Below, in pieces: positions 44,888 through 54,396 of a stretch of 64,000 nucleotides of DNA. Location of the stretch: the NCBI RefSeq assembly GCF_013456555.2, contig NZ_CP059154.1:682001-746000 (forward strand). Direction: 5' to 3'. A model generated the notes under the pieces. The model searched no databases, was not told where the DNA came from, and saw nothing but the letters and a program-made list of their open reading frames with translations. The DNA comes from Natrinema zhouii. Its GTDB lineage: Archaea; Halobacteriota; Halobacteria; Halobacteriales; Natrialbaceae. Each line of letters opens with the position of its first letter. Within the stretch, counting starts at the first letter, position 1. Both the position numbers and the translations under genes were made by a program.

Positions 44888-45988
44888 TCACATCGACTGT
44901 GATCGCGGCTGTAACACCCGCTTGGTCGACCGGTCGAACCGGTCGACCGTTCCCCGCGACCGGGCGACGTCGACGAGCAGGTCGGTGAGGTTCACGAGCT
45001 CGTCCACGTACTCCCGCCGCCGCCGTTGCCAGCGATCATCGGCCGTGTCGTCGGCGAGAATCTCGAGCGAGCGAGCACGGACCGCATCGTACTCGTCGAA
45101 CTGCTCGGTGAGGCCGGCCCGCTCGAGCGCCTGAAACTCGCCGTACTCGTGCGTGTCGGTGCCGCGATACCGGAAGGCTGGCGTCCCGAGCAGTGCCGCC
45201 TCGTTGACCATCGTCCCAGTGTCGGCGACCAGCAGCGACGCCTCGGCCATCGCGTCGTGGATCAACGCGGGGTGGAGATCGTACGCCCGCGCGGGGAGGT
45301 CCCGGAGGTCCATCTCGTCGCCCTCGTCGGAGACGAAGACAGTCACCTCCTCGCTGAGTCGTTCGATCAGGTCGCGGCGCTGTTCGGGACGGAACCCCTC
45401 GATACCTGCGTCGTGAAGGGCGTCGAGGGCGTTGAACCGAACGAGCACGTACGGTTCGTCCGGGGCCACGTCGAGGTACTCCCGCACGTCGACGTTCGGT
45501 TCGAAGACGTCGGGATGGAGATAGGCACACTCCTTGAAGCCGTCGAAGGTGTAGTGGGCGTCGCCGAGGTCGCGCCGCGTCACCGCCGGCGAGAGAATAC
45601 AGTCGGCGAAGGGCCGGGAGACGGTGTGGTTGAAGTCGCCGGGCTCGTCGTCCAGGACGAGCACGACGGGGCTCCGCGTCAGCGTGCCGGCGGTGGCCGC
45701 GTAGGGTCCCCGGCCGAAGATCACGTCGGGATCGAACCGGATCGATTCGGTCGCGATGGTGAGGAACTGGCCACCTAACTCGCGGGCGAACCCCAGTTTC
45801 GAGTATCGCTCCGTTCTGTGATCGCCGTACACCCGGTAGGGCATGTCGAAATAGTCGAGTAGGTCGGTCGTACAGGCGTACTCCCTGGTGAGTACCAGCA
45901 CGTCGTGACCCGTTCGCTCGAGACGGTCGACGGCGTGTCGATACAGGTGAACGTGGGCTGGCGTATTCGCCAAGACGAGGATCCGCAT
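44888..45988 (-). CDS. DUF354-type glycosyltransferase-like protein
   Basis: This 366-residue protein has a GT-B-like fold. The start MRILVLANTPAHVHLYRHAV matches DUF354 proteins; DVIFGRGPYAATAG, PVVLVLDDEPGD and the later LLVADTGTMVNEAALLGTPA resemble UDP-sugar-binding regions of epimerase/transferase GT-B proteins. Its function in polysaccharide assembly is inferred from family and place. A related element, ATTACAAAG, lies 25-33 bp upstream. Confidence 0.82.
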   Translation of the reverse strand: MRILVLANTPAHVHLYRHAVDRLERTGHDVLVLTREYACTTDLLDYFDMPYRVYGDHRTERYSKLGFARELGGQFLTIATESIRFDPDVIFGRGPYAATAGTLTRSPVVLVLDDEPGDFNHTVSRPFADCILSPAVTRRDLGDAHYTFDGFKECAYLHPDVFEPNVDVREYLDVAPDEPYVLVRFNALDALHDAGIEGFRPEQRRDLIERLSEEVTVFVSDEGDEMDLRDLPARAYDLHPALIHDAMAEASLLVADTGTMVNEAALLGTPAFRYRGTDTHEYGEFQALERAGLTEQFDEYDAVRARSLEILADDTADDRWQRRRREYVDELVNLTDLLVDVARSRGTVDRFDRSTKRVLQPRSQSM

Positions 45989-46012
45989 CGCTGCAGACTA
46001 CCCCCGCTCGAC

Positions 46013-46021
46013 CCTTTGTAA
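46013..46021 (-). promoter_or_regulatory. ATTACAAAG, one-base variant of the motif, before DUF354 gene
   Basis: The minus strand reads GATTACAAAGGG. It differs from ATAACAAAG in one base and is about 25 bp upstream of the start codon. Confidence 0.35.
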
Positions 46022-46113
46022 TCCCATCGCTACGGACGGAATCGATCGGAAGCCCCCGTGTACGGAGCCAACATCTAGGTGTAGGTGAAGAAAAACCAGT
46101 CTCGGTCGAGCGG

Positions 46114-46122
46114 ATAACAAAA
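46114..46122 (+). promoter_or_regulatory. ATAACAAAA motif before the GT4 gene
   Basis: It reads GGATAACAAAACGG, 31 bp before the glycosyltransferase start, close to the distance of a TATA box from a leaderless start. Confidence 0.45.
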
Positions 46123-46153
46123 CGGTTTCAGTCCGTTTCGTCCGATACTCGAA

Positions 46154-47143
46154 ATGGACGTCCTCACGCTCACTGCGTACGCCGATGCCCCGTTCATGAT
46201 TCAGCAGATGGACGCGCTCGAGGAGCGCGGCGTCTCGTTTACGACGATGTCGGTGGCCGGTGAGATCGACGACGACACCGACCGGAGTCCGGTGGACTAC
46301 CTCCGGACCGTTCCGAGGGCCATCCGGGAGGCGGGGAACGGCTACGACCTGATACACGCTCACTACGGGTTGACGGGGCCGATCGCGCTCGCACAGCTCC
46401 GCAAGCCGGTCGTCCTCTCGCTGTGGGGATCGGACGTCCACGGCCCGGTCGCGCCCGTCAGCCGGGCGTCCGCGCCGTTTTGTGACGAGGTCGTCGTCAT
46501 GTCCGAGGAGATGCGCACGGAACTCGGCCGCGACTGCCGAGTGATTCCTGACGGCGTCGACCTCGAGACGTTTCGTCCGGAACCCCAGGATCGGGCCAAA
46601 GCGCGGGTCGACTGGGACGACGATGAGGACGCGTACGAGGTACTCTTCCCCTACTCCCCCGCACGCGACGTGAAGAACTATCCGCGGGCCGAGCGCGTCG
46701 TCTCCGTGGTCGACAACCTCCTCGAGCGACCCGTGCGGCTCCGGACCGTCTCCGGCGTCGATCACGATGCGGTTCCGGACTACATGAACGCCGCCGACGC
46801 GCTCCTGTTGACCTCCCACAGCGAGGGGTCGCCTAACTCGGTGAAGGAGGCGCTGGCCTGCAACCTCCCCGTCGTCGCCGTCAACGTCGGCGACGTGCGG
46901 GAGCGACTGGCCGGCGTCGAGCCCTCCTGCGTCGCGGCGAGCGACGAGGAACTCGCCCGGGGACTCATCGACGTCCTCGAGCGCGGCGAGCGGTCGAACG
47001 GCCGCGAGGCCGCCCGCCAGGTGAGCATCGACCGGACGGCCGATCGGATGCTCGAGGTCTACGAGGGGGTCGCAGGGCAGGTGATCGAGACCGAGGATGA
47101 CAGGGAGAAACGACCTGTGACGGGAGCGGCTCGACTCGAATAG
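46154..47143 (+). CDS. GT4-family glycosyltransferase
   Basis: This 329-residue GT-B enzyme has IHAHYGLTGPIALAQL and PVVLSLWGSDVHGP in the N-domain, RVIPDGVDLETFRP as linker, and LLTSHSEGSPNSVKEALACN, the E-x7-E motif of GT4. It transfers a sugar from an activated nucleotide donor; the donor is unknown. It is divergent from the DUF354 gene. Confidence 0.92.
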   Translation: MDVLTLTAYADAPFMIQQMDALEERGVSFTTMSVAGEIDDDTDRSPVDYLRTVPRAIREAGNGYDLIHAHYGLTGPIALAQLRKPVVLSLWGSDVHGPVAPVSRASAPFCDEVVVMSEEMRTELGRDCRVIPDGVDLETFRPEPQDRAKARVDWDDDEDAYEVLFPYSPARDVKNYPRAERVVSVVDNLLERPVRLRTVSGVDHDAVPDYMNAADALLLTSHSEGSPNSVKEALACNLPVVAVNVGDVRERLAGVEPSCVAASDEELARGLIDVLERGERSNGREAARQVSIDRTADRMLEVYEGVAGQVIETEDDREKRPVTGAARLE

Positions 47144-47230
47144 CTCTCATACTACCGACCTCGAGCCGGTATGGTTCAAAATTTAGTTTCCGACCCAAAA
47201 CATATCTTTCACCAGTGCGTGGGGTCCCGT

Positions 47231-47818
47231 ATGGGAGCGGACGACTCGAAAATTTCCGACGTCGATCCGTTTCCGGAAACGGAAACGGAAACCGAGGTGA
47301 ACGACGCAGCCGAGCGGGAGTGGACGGCCGCGACGACGGCGTTCGAGCGCGTCGAATCGGTTCTCGGTCGAACGACCGACTGGCAGAGCGCGAGCGAAAT
47401 CGCTGACCGGGCCCGCGTCTCCGAACCGACCGCACGAAAGCATCTCACAGCGCTGGCCGAGACAGGGCATGCGGCGACGAGAGAGACCGGAAATGCGACT
47501 CGATTCCGACGTAACCCCGACCGACGGCGACTCGAGCGAGTGCAACGACTCGCTGACGATCACTCGCGCGGTGAGCTAGAGCGTTCGATCCGCGAGATGA
47601 AAGCGCGGATTCGGGCGTTCGAAGACGCGTACGAAGCGACGAGTCCCGAGGAACTCGTCGATAGTCTGGAACCGGACGACGAAGACGGGTGGAACGATCT
47701 CTCTCGGTGGAAGACGACGCGCCGAAATCTCGCGTTCGCGAAGACGGCCCTCTCGTTTACGGAAACGCGACTCGTCGACTCGAGGAGCACTGGTGAGGAA
47801 CGCGCAGAGAATGCCTGA
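47231..47818 (+). CDS. HTH protein of a probable regulator/TumE pair (DUF7342-like)
   Basis: This 195-residue acidic protein has a winged helix at about 60-105 (SEIADRARVSEPTARKHLTA, LAETGHAATRETGNATRFRR), then a helical part (RSIREMKARIRAFEDAYEAT). It overlaps the next gene by 8 bp. In haloarchaea such proteins sit beside TumE-like proteins and are annotated as antitoxin-like. The start at 47231 is chosen; the frame is open further upstream. Confidence 0.75.
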   Translation: MGADDSKISDVDPFPETETETEVNDAAEREWTAATTAFERVESVLGRTTDWQSASEIADRARVSEPTARKHLTALAETGHAATRETGNATRFRRNPDRRRLERVQRLADDHSRGELERSIREMKARIRAFEDAYEATSPEELVDSLEPDDEDGWNDLSRWKTTRRNLAFAKTALSFTETRLVDSRSTGEERAENA

Positions 47819-48242
47819 CGAACGGGGACCGATCGACTGGGACGCGTTACGCTCAGTCGAGCGCGTCTTTCGCGATCGACTCGACGGACTGGTCACGGAC
47901 GTGACGTACGCTCCGAGTGCTATCGACCCGGTCGAACTGCAGATCACACTCGCCCTCGGCTTCGACGGAGACAGCTGCCGGTTCGACATCCAGTGGTGGC
48001 TGAATCACGGATACAAGTACCACTACACTGAATCCGATCTCGAGTTCCGGTTCGGCTGGGAAATTCGTCCGAGCTACCCGGACAAACACTTCCACTCGCC
48101 TGAAAACCCGGCCGAGCATCGCGAGTCGTGTATCACTCACGAGGAACCGGAACTGGTCACGCTCGCCGTCATCAAGTGCTGGTGGGACGCGCTCGAGGCC
48201 GACGATCCGTCGCTGCTGAATTCGCGCGAAAATCCGCCATAG
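47811..48242 (+). CDS. TumE-like toxin-antitoxin family protein
   Basis: This 143-residue protein's centre reads GYKYHYTESDLEFRFGWEIR and SYPDKHFHSPENP, similar to TumE (DUF6516) proteins with a Y-x-H-Y / PDKHFH motif, possibly a nuclease-like site. Identification is by pattern and neighbour only. ATG at 47811 is inside the previous gene's last codons; a GTG at 47793 is possible. Confidence 0.6.
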   Translation: MPDERGPIDWDALRSVERVFRDRLDGLVTDVTYAPSAIDPVELQITLALGFDGDSCRFDIQWWLNHGYKYHYTESDLEFRFGWEIRPSYPDKHFHSPENPAEHRESCITHEEPELVTLAVIKCWWDALEADDPSLLNSRENPP

Positions 48243-48284
48243 CTGGGACGATATTCGATACTTGGTGGCCGTTCTATTTCGGCG

Positions 48285-49265
48285 CTACTGCACTTCCGCC
48301 CGATACCACTCCATTGCCTCGGGCACGTGCGCCTCGAGCGGCTGGTACTCGTAGCCCAGTTCCTCGCTGGCTTTCCGCGAGCTGTAGAACAGTCGCTGGG
48401 TGGCGAGTTTCGCCATCTGCCGATCGAAGGGGAACATCCGGCGATCGGCGACGGCGTCGACGACCTCGGCGACCGGCCCGGCGGCCTGGATCGCCGCGGC
48501 AGGGACGCGGATCCGTGCAGGTGAGCCGCCGGCCGCGTCGGCGATTCTGGAGACCGCCCGGTCATAGGTGAGGTTCTCGCCGCCGAGGATGTAGTGTTCG
48601 CCGCTGGTCCCGCGCTCGTACGCCGCAAGTATGCCGTCGACGACGTCGGAGACGCCGACGATGCTCAGGCCGCCGGGGAGGTGGGCGGGCATCGTCGGCT
48701 CGACGCCCATCGAGAGCAGTTGCGCGGTGAACTCCTCGTCGCCCGGCCCGAAGATCGACGTCGGGTGGACGGTGACGGCGTCTCCGTCCGTGTCGGCGTA
48801 CCGATCGACCAGCGCCTCCGCCTCGGCTTTCGAGGCCTGGTAGGCACCGATCGGCTCGGCCACGTCCGTCTCGTCCGCGAAGTCGCTCCCGTTCTTCGGG
48901 CGACGCGTTCCGGACGTACTGGTAAACACCACGCGGCCCACGTTGCTGTCTCGACAGGCCTCGAGCACGCGCTCCGTCCCGTCTCGGTTAACTTCCCAGA
49001 CCGTCTCCGGGCCGGCGCTCCAGAGGCCGATCCCCGCGAGGTGGAAGACGACGTCGATCCCGTTGACGAGTTCGCGCAGCGTCTCGTCGTCGAAGAGATC
49101 GCCGACGTACCACTCCACGTCGTCGAGATCACCCCGATCCGAGGTCGGGCGACTGAGCCCGCGAACCGTCCAGCCGTCCTCGAGCAGACGTTCACACAGC
49201 CGCGAGCCGAGGAAGCCGGTCGCGCCGGTGACCGCCGCGGTGCGAGATTCAGTCATGGTCGTCAT
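48285..49265 (-). CDS. NAD-dependent epimerase/dehydratase (extended SDR)
   Basis: This 326-residue protein has the NAD loop GATGFLGSRL, VFHLAGIGLWSAG, the active-site Tyr/Lys in GAYQASKAE and Ser/Thr in STSGTRRP. It looks like dihydroflavonol-reductase/sterol-dehydrogenase-type SDRs that often modify sugars or lipids. It is last in a three-gene unit; its start overlaps the DUF362 stop (ATGA). Confidence 0.88.
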   Translation of the reverse strand: MTTMTESRTAAVTGATGFLGSRLCERLLEDGWTVRGLSRPTSDRGDLDDVEWYVGDLFDDETLRELVNGIDVVFHLAGIGLWSAGPETVWEVNRDGTERVLEACRDSNVGRVVFTSTSGTRRPKNGSDFADETDVAEPIGAYQASKAEAEALVDRYADTDGDAVTVHPTSIFGPGDEEFTAQLLSMGVEPTMPAHLPGGLSIVGVSDVVDGILAAYERGTSGEHYILGGENLTYDRAVSRIADAAGGSPARIRVPAAAIQAAGPVAEVVDAVADRRMFPFDRQMAKLATQRLFYSSRKASEELGYEYQPLEAHVPEAMEWYRAEVQ

Positions 49266-50215
49266 CGACCGCCCTCGAGTTGCGGCGGGACGGCGTCGCC
49301 GGCGACCGCCGCGTAAACGCGGTAGGCGGCCGAGACGGCGGGGTGGGTCTCGTCCGAGGGCGGGAGTTCGCCGTCGGGGATCCGATCTCGAAGCCGCTCG
49401 AAGTCGACGTTAGCACCCTCGACGGAGACCGGTCCGGCCTCACCGCGGGCCGTCTTCAGCGCCGCGTCGGTCTCGATCGAGCGCCCGAGCAGCGAGGTCG
49501 CGACGGCGTCGACAGCGGGAGCCGAACCCGCGAACAGCGCGTTCCCCGTAGCGGGATCGCCGCCGTAGGCAGTCGTCGCATCCAGAACGCTCACGGCGGG
49601 CTCGATGACGCGCGTCGCCGCGACGGGAACCCGCTCGGGATCCGCGGTCGAGTCGACGAGCGCGGCGAGCGTTCGCATCGCGCCGGCGACCGGCCCGTCC
49701 TCGCTCGGTCGCAGCGACGGGACGACGATCACGGTACTCTCGACGAGCCGCTCGGACACCGAGATCGCCATCGGCGTTCCGTCGACGGTACAGATGTCGT
49801 CGGTCCGGGACTCGTCCGCCAGATCGACGAGTTCCGCGTCGAACCGCTCGAGCAGGCTCGCGTAGCCGAGGTACGCCGCCGTCCGGCCAAAGGAGATCCG
49901 CTCGTCGCTCGCACCGGCGACGGCGACGTCGGCGTCCGTCCGCCGCTCGAGGCGGGCGACGATCGACCCGATCACCGCGGGATCGGTGACCATCCCCGAC
50001 GACGGGTGGAACGGGTAGTGAGCGTCGGGGACGAGCGTAATCCGGTCGGCCTCGGCGAGCGTCTCGAGCGAGGGCTCGAACAGGTCTCGAACGGGCGACC
50101 CGAGGGCGGCCATGCGGTCGTCGACGTCGGGGTCCCAGCCGCCGCGGCGTTTATCGGCGTCGACGGCGGCCGCGCGGACCGATGCCTCCGTCGTGGAATC
50201 ACCCATCGCGCTCAT
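49262..50215 (-). CDS. DUF362-type protein
   Basis: This 317-residue protein has the DUF362 N-terminal strands RITLVPDAHYPFHPSSGMVT and VVPSLRPSEDGPVAGAMRTL. It lacks the 4Fe-4S CxxCxxC clusters found in some members. The function of the family is unknown; members of this type occur in archaeal glycan loci. It overlaps both neighbours by four bases. Confidence 0.72.
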   Translation of the reverse strand: MSAMGDSTTEASVRAAAVDADKRRGGWDPDVDDRMAALGSPVRDLFEPSLETLAEADRITLVPDAHYPFHPSSGMVTDPAVIGSIVARLERRTDADVAVAGASDERISFGRTAAYLGYASLLERFDAELVDLADESRTDDICTVDGTPMAISVSERLVESTVIVVPSLRPSEDGPVAGAMRTLAALVDSTADPERVPVAATRVIEPAVSVLDATTAYGGDPATGNALFAGSAPAVDAVATSLLGRSIETDAALKTARGEAGPVSVEGANVDFERLRDRIPDGELPPSDETHPAVSAAYRVYAAVAGDAVPPQLEGGR

Positions 50216-51333
50216 AGCGTCACCTCCGGCGTCTCGAGTCCGTCGATCTCGTCGGCGGCTTCGTCGGTCTCCGCGGCCAGTTCGTAGGCTCGCTCGGCGA
50301 GCGCGAGCGTTCGGCGACCGTCGGCCCCGTCGATCGGCGGCTGCTCGCCCTCGCGGATCGCCTCACAGAAGTCCGCCAGGGCGTCGTAGTGAGCCTGCAG
50401 GTAGAAGGACGGTCCGAAGACGTCCGGTTCGTCGCGCGTGAGTCGACTGGCGACGTTCGAGAGGGCGGACTTGGCCGCGCCGGCGTAGAAGTTCTGTGGC
50501 AGGTGCTCCTGATTGCTGATCGTCCCCGTCACGCCCTCGAGGCGCAGGCGGGTGTTGACCTCCGGGAGTTGTTCCCACTGGTAGGAGCCACAGTGGAGCG
50601 TGATCGTCGTCCCCGCCTCCGGCGCTTCCATGAGGACGGTCGCGGCGTCCTCGACGTCGATCTCGAGCGTCCGTCCCATCGACGCGTCCCGGACCCGGAG
50701 CTCGCCGAACAGCCACTCGAGGACGTCGAAGCAGTGAACGCCGAGCTCGAGCAGGGAGCCGCCGCCGACGGCGTCGGAGTCCAGCGGCCACGAGGGTGGT
50801 GCGTTCTCGACCGGCGGTCGACCGAGCGGGCCGTCGTTGAGTCGGGTGATCGAGGCGTAGGGGACGTGACCGACGCTCCCCTCGTCGTAGGCCGCCTTGA
50901 CGCCGGCCATGTCCGGCTGGTAGCGCAGCGTGTGGTCGACGCCGACGGCGATCTCCGCCTCGCGGGCGGTCTCGAGCAACTCGTCGGCCTCCTCGGTCGA
51001 GCGAGCGAGCGGTTTTTCGACGAAGACGTCGACGCCGGCCTCGGCGGCCCGCTCGACGGCTTCGGCGTGGAGGAACGGCGGGAGCGCGACGACCGCCGCG
51101 TCCAGGTCCTCGGAGTCGAGCAGCGTCGCATAATCGTCGTACGTGCGCGACGCACCGACGCGTTCGGCGCGCTCGCGATTCTCGGGGACGGCGTCAGCGG
51201 CCGCCACGACTTCGACGCCGGGCATCGCGGCTGCTGACTTCAGGTGTACCATGCCGATGTTCCCGACGCCGAGGACGCCCAGCGAGAGCGCACTCGAGTC
51301 GGTCAACCGATTCAAAAGAGGTGTTGGTGCCAT
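50212..51333 (-). CDS. Gfo/Idh/MocA oxidoreductase
   Basis: This 373-residue protein has the Rossmann segment GVLGVGNIGMVHLKSAAAMP, FVEKPLARSTEEAD with EKP, and GGGSLLELGVHCFDVLEWLF with the conserved Asp/His region. It is first of an operon with DUF362 and SDR. It probably acts on a sugar nucleotide or inositol-type intermediate. An ATAACAAAG motif is 27 bp upstream. Confidence 0.9.
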   Translation of the reverse strand: MAPTPLLNRLTDSSALSLGVLGVGNIGMVHLKSAAAMPGVEVVAAADAVPENRERAERVGASRTYDDYATLLDSEDLDAAVVALPPFLHAEAVERAAEAGVDVFVEKPLARSTEEADELLETAREAEIAVGVDHTLRYQPDMAGVKAAYDEGSVGHVPYASITRLNDGPLGRPPVENAPPSWPLDSDAVGGGSLLELGVHCFDVLEWLFGELRVRDASMGRTLEIDVEDAATVLMEAPEAGTTITLHCGSYQWEQLPEVNTRLRLEGVTGTISNQEHLPQNFYAGAAKSALSNVASRLTRDEPDVFGPSFYLQAHYDALADFCEAIREGEQPPIDGADGRRTLALAERAYELAAETDEAADEIDGLETPEVTL

Positions 51334-51359
51334 CTGTCCGAAAACGGGCCGGCTGCGGG

Positions 51360-51368
51360 CTTTGTTAT
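51360..51368 (-). promoter_or_regulatory. ATAACAAAG motif before the oxidoreductase operon
   Basis: The minus strand reads ATAACAAAGCCC, 27 bp before the start codon (51333), the distance expected of a TATA box in a leaderless gene. GGTA lies 8 bp upstream of it. Confidence 0.5.
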
Positions 51369-51425
51369 CGTCGCCGTACCCTCCGGAGCGCTCGAGTAGC
51401 GAATCCCTTCAGTCGATCGTCTCGG

Positions 51426-52370
51426 TCAGCTCCAGCTTGCTGTCGCCCGCTCCGTAACCGGCGACGGTCCTGAGACGCGGCAGGCAACGTCGCCCATCGT
51501 CTCGACCGTGAGATCGGTCGCGGTCCGCCGGCGCTCGAGGTGGGCGAGGATCGCCCGCATGCGACGATCGTCTCGCTCGTGGGTCAGGTTGTTCGGGTGA
51601 AGCCACATGTGAAAGAGCCCGTCAGTCCGAGCCGCCTCGTCGATCCCGCGGCGGGCCAACTTGACCATCGGATCCGTCCAGATCGACTCGGCGACCGTCC
51701 GCGCCGGCCCCTCGAACCCGAAGAGGAACATCGACGCCGGGACGTTGACCAGCCCGTGCTCGTCGACGGCCGGTTCGACCAGCATCGACTGGTCCCGAAC
51801 TGCCGAATCGAAGAGACCGCGCACGCCGTCCCGCGTGGGCGACGTGCCCCGATAGGTCGTGATTCCCTGTGCGGCCAGCACGTCCCGGTGGCCGATATCG
51901 TTGCGCGGATAGACGAACGAGTCGATCGACTGGTCCCAGTCGCCCGCGATTTCGCGGCTGCGCTCGAGTTCGGCGACGGCGAGTTCGCGGTCCGTTTCTG
52001 GCCGACCGAACAGGACGTGCGAGAAGGAGTGGCTGGCGAACTCGTGGTCGGTGTCCGACTTGAGGAGATCCGTCACGAGATCGGTGCCGAATCGGAGCTC
52101 CTCGCGGTCCGCCCAATCGGTTCGCTCGCGGTCGAACCAGCCGTCGGGAGCCGGATGATCGGCGTGGACGCCGTCGCAGTCGTCGAGCATGAGGTGACCG
52201 ACGACGGCCCACGTCGCGGGGATATCGAACTCCTCGAACAACTCGAGCATGACCGACCAGCCGCGGCGACCGGCCTCGACCCGCTCGGTTGGCGGATCGG
52301 CCAGATCGTGGAATCCCCAGCCGAGTTCGGCGTCGAGGGAGATTACGACGCTGCCCACGAGATCCACCAC
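51426..52370 (-). CDS. Polysaccharide deacetylase (NodB-type)
   Basis: This 314-residue carbohydrate esterase of NodB homology has metal site Asp in SLDAELGW (with Glu in place of the second Asp seen in many members), HSFSH as the metal-binding histidines, and SFVYPRNDIGH as motif 3. It removes N-acetyl groups from sugars. It is soluble, with no signal, so it acts inside on lipid-linked or nucleotide sugars or is exported unusually. Confidence 0.88.
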   Translation of the reverse strand: MVDLVGSVVISLDAELGWGFHDLADPPTERVEAGRRGWSVMLELFEEFDIPATWAVVGHLMLDDCDGVHADHPAPDGWFDRERTDWADREELRFGTDLVTDLLKSDTDHEFASHSFSHVLFGRPETDRELAVAELERSREIAGDWDQSIDSFVYPRNDIGHRDVLAAQGITTYRGTSPTRDGVRGLFDSAVRDQSMLVEPAVDEHGLVNVPASMFLFGFEGPARTVAESIWTDPMVKLARRGIDEAARTDGLFHMWLHPNNLTHERDDRRMRAILAHLERRRTATDLTVETMGDVACRVSGPSPVTERATASWS

Positions 52371-52561
52371 TGTTGAACGCGTTTCATATCGGGACGGTCC
52401 GTCTGGGGTGACTTCGTTATGGATCGCTTGTCGAGACGGGAACCGAGAACGGTCGCGTTTACTGCCGGCTTTCGACCCGCCGCGATCGCGCTCGTGCCGT
52501 CGCGGGAGTTAATCGGACCGAACGCGATCGCGTGCGACCGAATACCGCCTGAAACCTCTCT

Positions 52562-52570
52562 ATAACAAAG
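52562..52570 (+). promoter_or_regulatory. ATAACAAAG motif before the phosphodiesterase-like gene
   Basis: TATAACAAAGCGC lies 55 bp before the ATG at 52625. The preceding T makes a TATAA-like core, so it might itself be the TATA box. Confidence 0.5.
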
Positions 52571-52624
52571 CGCTCGTCGGGCAATTTCTGTCTATAGACG
52601 TCTCCGACGTCTCCCTACGTAATC

Positions 52625-54217
52625 ATGAGCGGATCTACAACTCCCTCCGAGCGAGCGTTCGTGCTCGGACTCGACGGCGTACCGTGGAGACTCATCGAGC
52701 AATGGAGCGACGAGGGGGAACTCCCCAACTTCGCACGGATGCGCGACGAGGGCGCATCCGGAACGCTCGAGAGCACCCGCCCGGCGACGACGCCACTCGC
52801 GTGGCCGTCGATCGCGACGGGAGTCTGGCCGGACAAGCACGGTATCTACGGCTTTCAGAACCTCTCTTCGGAGTACAGCCACGAAATGTACACGAGCCGG
52901 GATCTCGCACAGCCGGCCCTCTGGGAGCAACTCGGCCCGGCCCACGTCGGGAACGTTCCGATGACGTATCCGGTCAGCGAGATCGACGGCACCATGGTCA
53001 CTGGCATGATAACGCCGTCGACGGACCGGGAGTTCACCCATCCGCCGGATCTCCAGGCGGAGATCGAGTCCCGGATCCCGAACTACGAGATCAGCCTCGA
53101 TTACCCCGAGTACGCCGACCGACTGGACGATTTCGAGGACGCCGTCGACGACGTGCTCGCCAAGCGCCGCGAACTGATGCGGATCCAGATGGATCGCGCG
53201 AGCGACGACTGGCAACTGTTCTTCTTCGTCTACACCGCACCCGACCGATTCCAGCACCTCATCTGGGATATGGATCGGCTGCTCGCCCACTACAAGAAAC
53301 TCGACGACGTGCTCGGCGAGGTCATGGACTACACGGACGATCACGACGCGGACCTCTACGTCGTCTCCGATCACGGCTTCGGCCCGATCGAGGATCTCGT
53401 TTACGTCAATCGTATCCTCGAGCGAGAGGGGTTCCTGTTCCGACGCGAAGACGACGGGACCCGCGGCGCACTCGCGAGCCTCGGCATCTCCCGGGACGCG
53501 ATCACCGGCGTGCTCAATCGCGTCGGGATCACCGAAAAGGCGCTCGTCCAGTCGCTCCCTCGGCAGCTGGTCGACTCCGTCGCCGAGCAGATTCCCGGTG
53601 ATCACGCCCTCTACGACGTCGACTTCGACCGCACGGTCGCGTTCGTCCACGACACCGGCAACTGCTACATCAATGACACCGAGCGCTTCGACAGTGGCGT
53701 CGTCGACCCGAGCGAGATTCCCGCGGTGAAAGCCGACATCAGGGCCGCCCTCGAGTTGGCGACCGACGCCGACGGCGACCCGCTGCTCGAGGTGGACGAC
53801 GGGGACGAACTGTTCCCGACGGACGACGAGTCACCGGACCTGGTCGTGAGCGGTCGAGGAACCTACGAGGCGCGGAGCACGGTCGCTGACGAGGTGATCG
53901 GCGATACCGGGGTCTACGACGCGAGCCACCGGAGCGAGGGAATCGTCCTCTGTCGTGGGCCGTCGATCGACGCCGGTGCGACGCTGCGCGGGGCCCGCGT
54001 GGTCGACGTCGCGCCGACGCTACTCCACGGGATCGGCGAACCGGTGCCGGAAAACGCCGACGGACGGGTACTGTTCGATGCGTTCGCCGAGGAAGCGCGC
54101 CCGGCGTCGACGAAAGTCGACCGCACGACGATCAGCAAGACCGACAGCGACGACGCGGTCGACGAGGACTTCGACGAAGTCGAGGATCGGCTGAAGGGAC
54201 TCGGGTATATGGAGTGA
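52625..54217 (+). CDS. Type I phosphodiesterase/alkaline-phosphatase-superfamily enzyme
   Basis: This 530-residue protein has metal-binding VLGLDGVPWRLIEQW, the nucleophile region TTPLAWPSIATGVWPDKHG, and VVSDHGFGPI. The sulfatase Cys signature is missing, so it is not a canonical sulfatase. It could cleave phosphodiester or nucleotide-sugar bonds or transfer phosphate groups onto glycans. No signal peptide is visible. The C-terminal acidic tail ends with RLKGLGYME. Confidence 0.85.
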   Translation: MSGSTTPSERAFVLGLDGVPWRLIEQWSDEGELPNFARMRDEGASGTLESTRPATTPLAWPSIATGVWPDKHGIYGFQNLSSEYSHEMYTSRDLAQPALWEQLGPAHVGNVPMTYPVSEIDGTMVTGMITPSTDREFTHPPDLQAEIESRIPNYEISLDYPEYADRLDDFEDAVDDVLAKRRELMRIQMDRASDDWQLFFFVYTAPDRFQHLIWDMDRLLAHYKKLDDVLGEVMDYTDDHDADLYVVSDHGFGPIEDLVYVNRILEREGFLFRREDDGTRGALASLGISRDAITGVLNRVGITEKALVQSLPRQLVDSVAEQIPGDHALYDVDFDRTVAFVHDTGNCYINDTERFDSGVVDPSEIPAVKADIRAALELATDADGDPLLEVDDGDELFPTDDESPDLVVSGRGTYEARSTVADEVIGDTGVYDASHRSEGIVLCRGPSIDAGATLRGARVVDVAPTLLHGIGEPVPENADGRVLFDAFAEEARPASTKVDRTTISKTDSDDAVDEDFDEVEDRLKGLGYME

Positions 54218-54396
54218 GGAACCGTCCCGTCCCCTCGAGACCTGTTTTACGAACCGCTATCGGTCCGGCCAGTGTTCAACCCCGTCGCGCCGTCGTTTGG
54301 CAGTCGACTGGCAGCAACGAGGGTGCAACGGAAACGAGCATTCACTGATACCCCGCGCCGTTCGATCGGCTGTTGAACGACTGGCCTCTCCTCGAG

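Noticed and set aside
52625-54217. Annotation as a sulfatase.
   Set aside because: The CxPxR-type sulfatase signature is absent; only the general alkaline-phosphatase-superfamily metal motifs are present.
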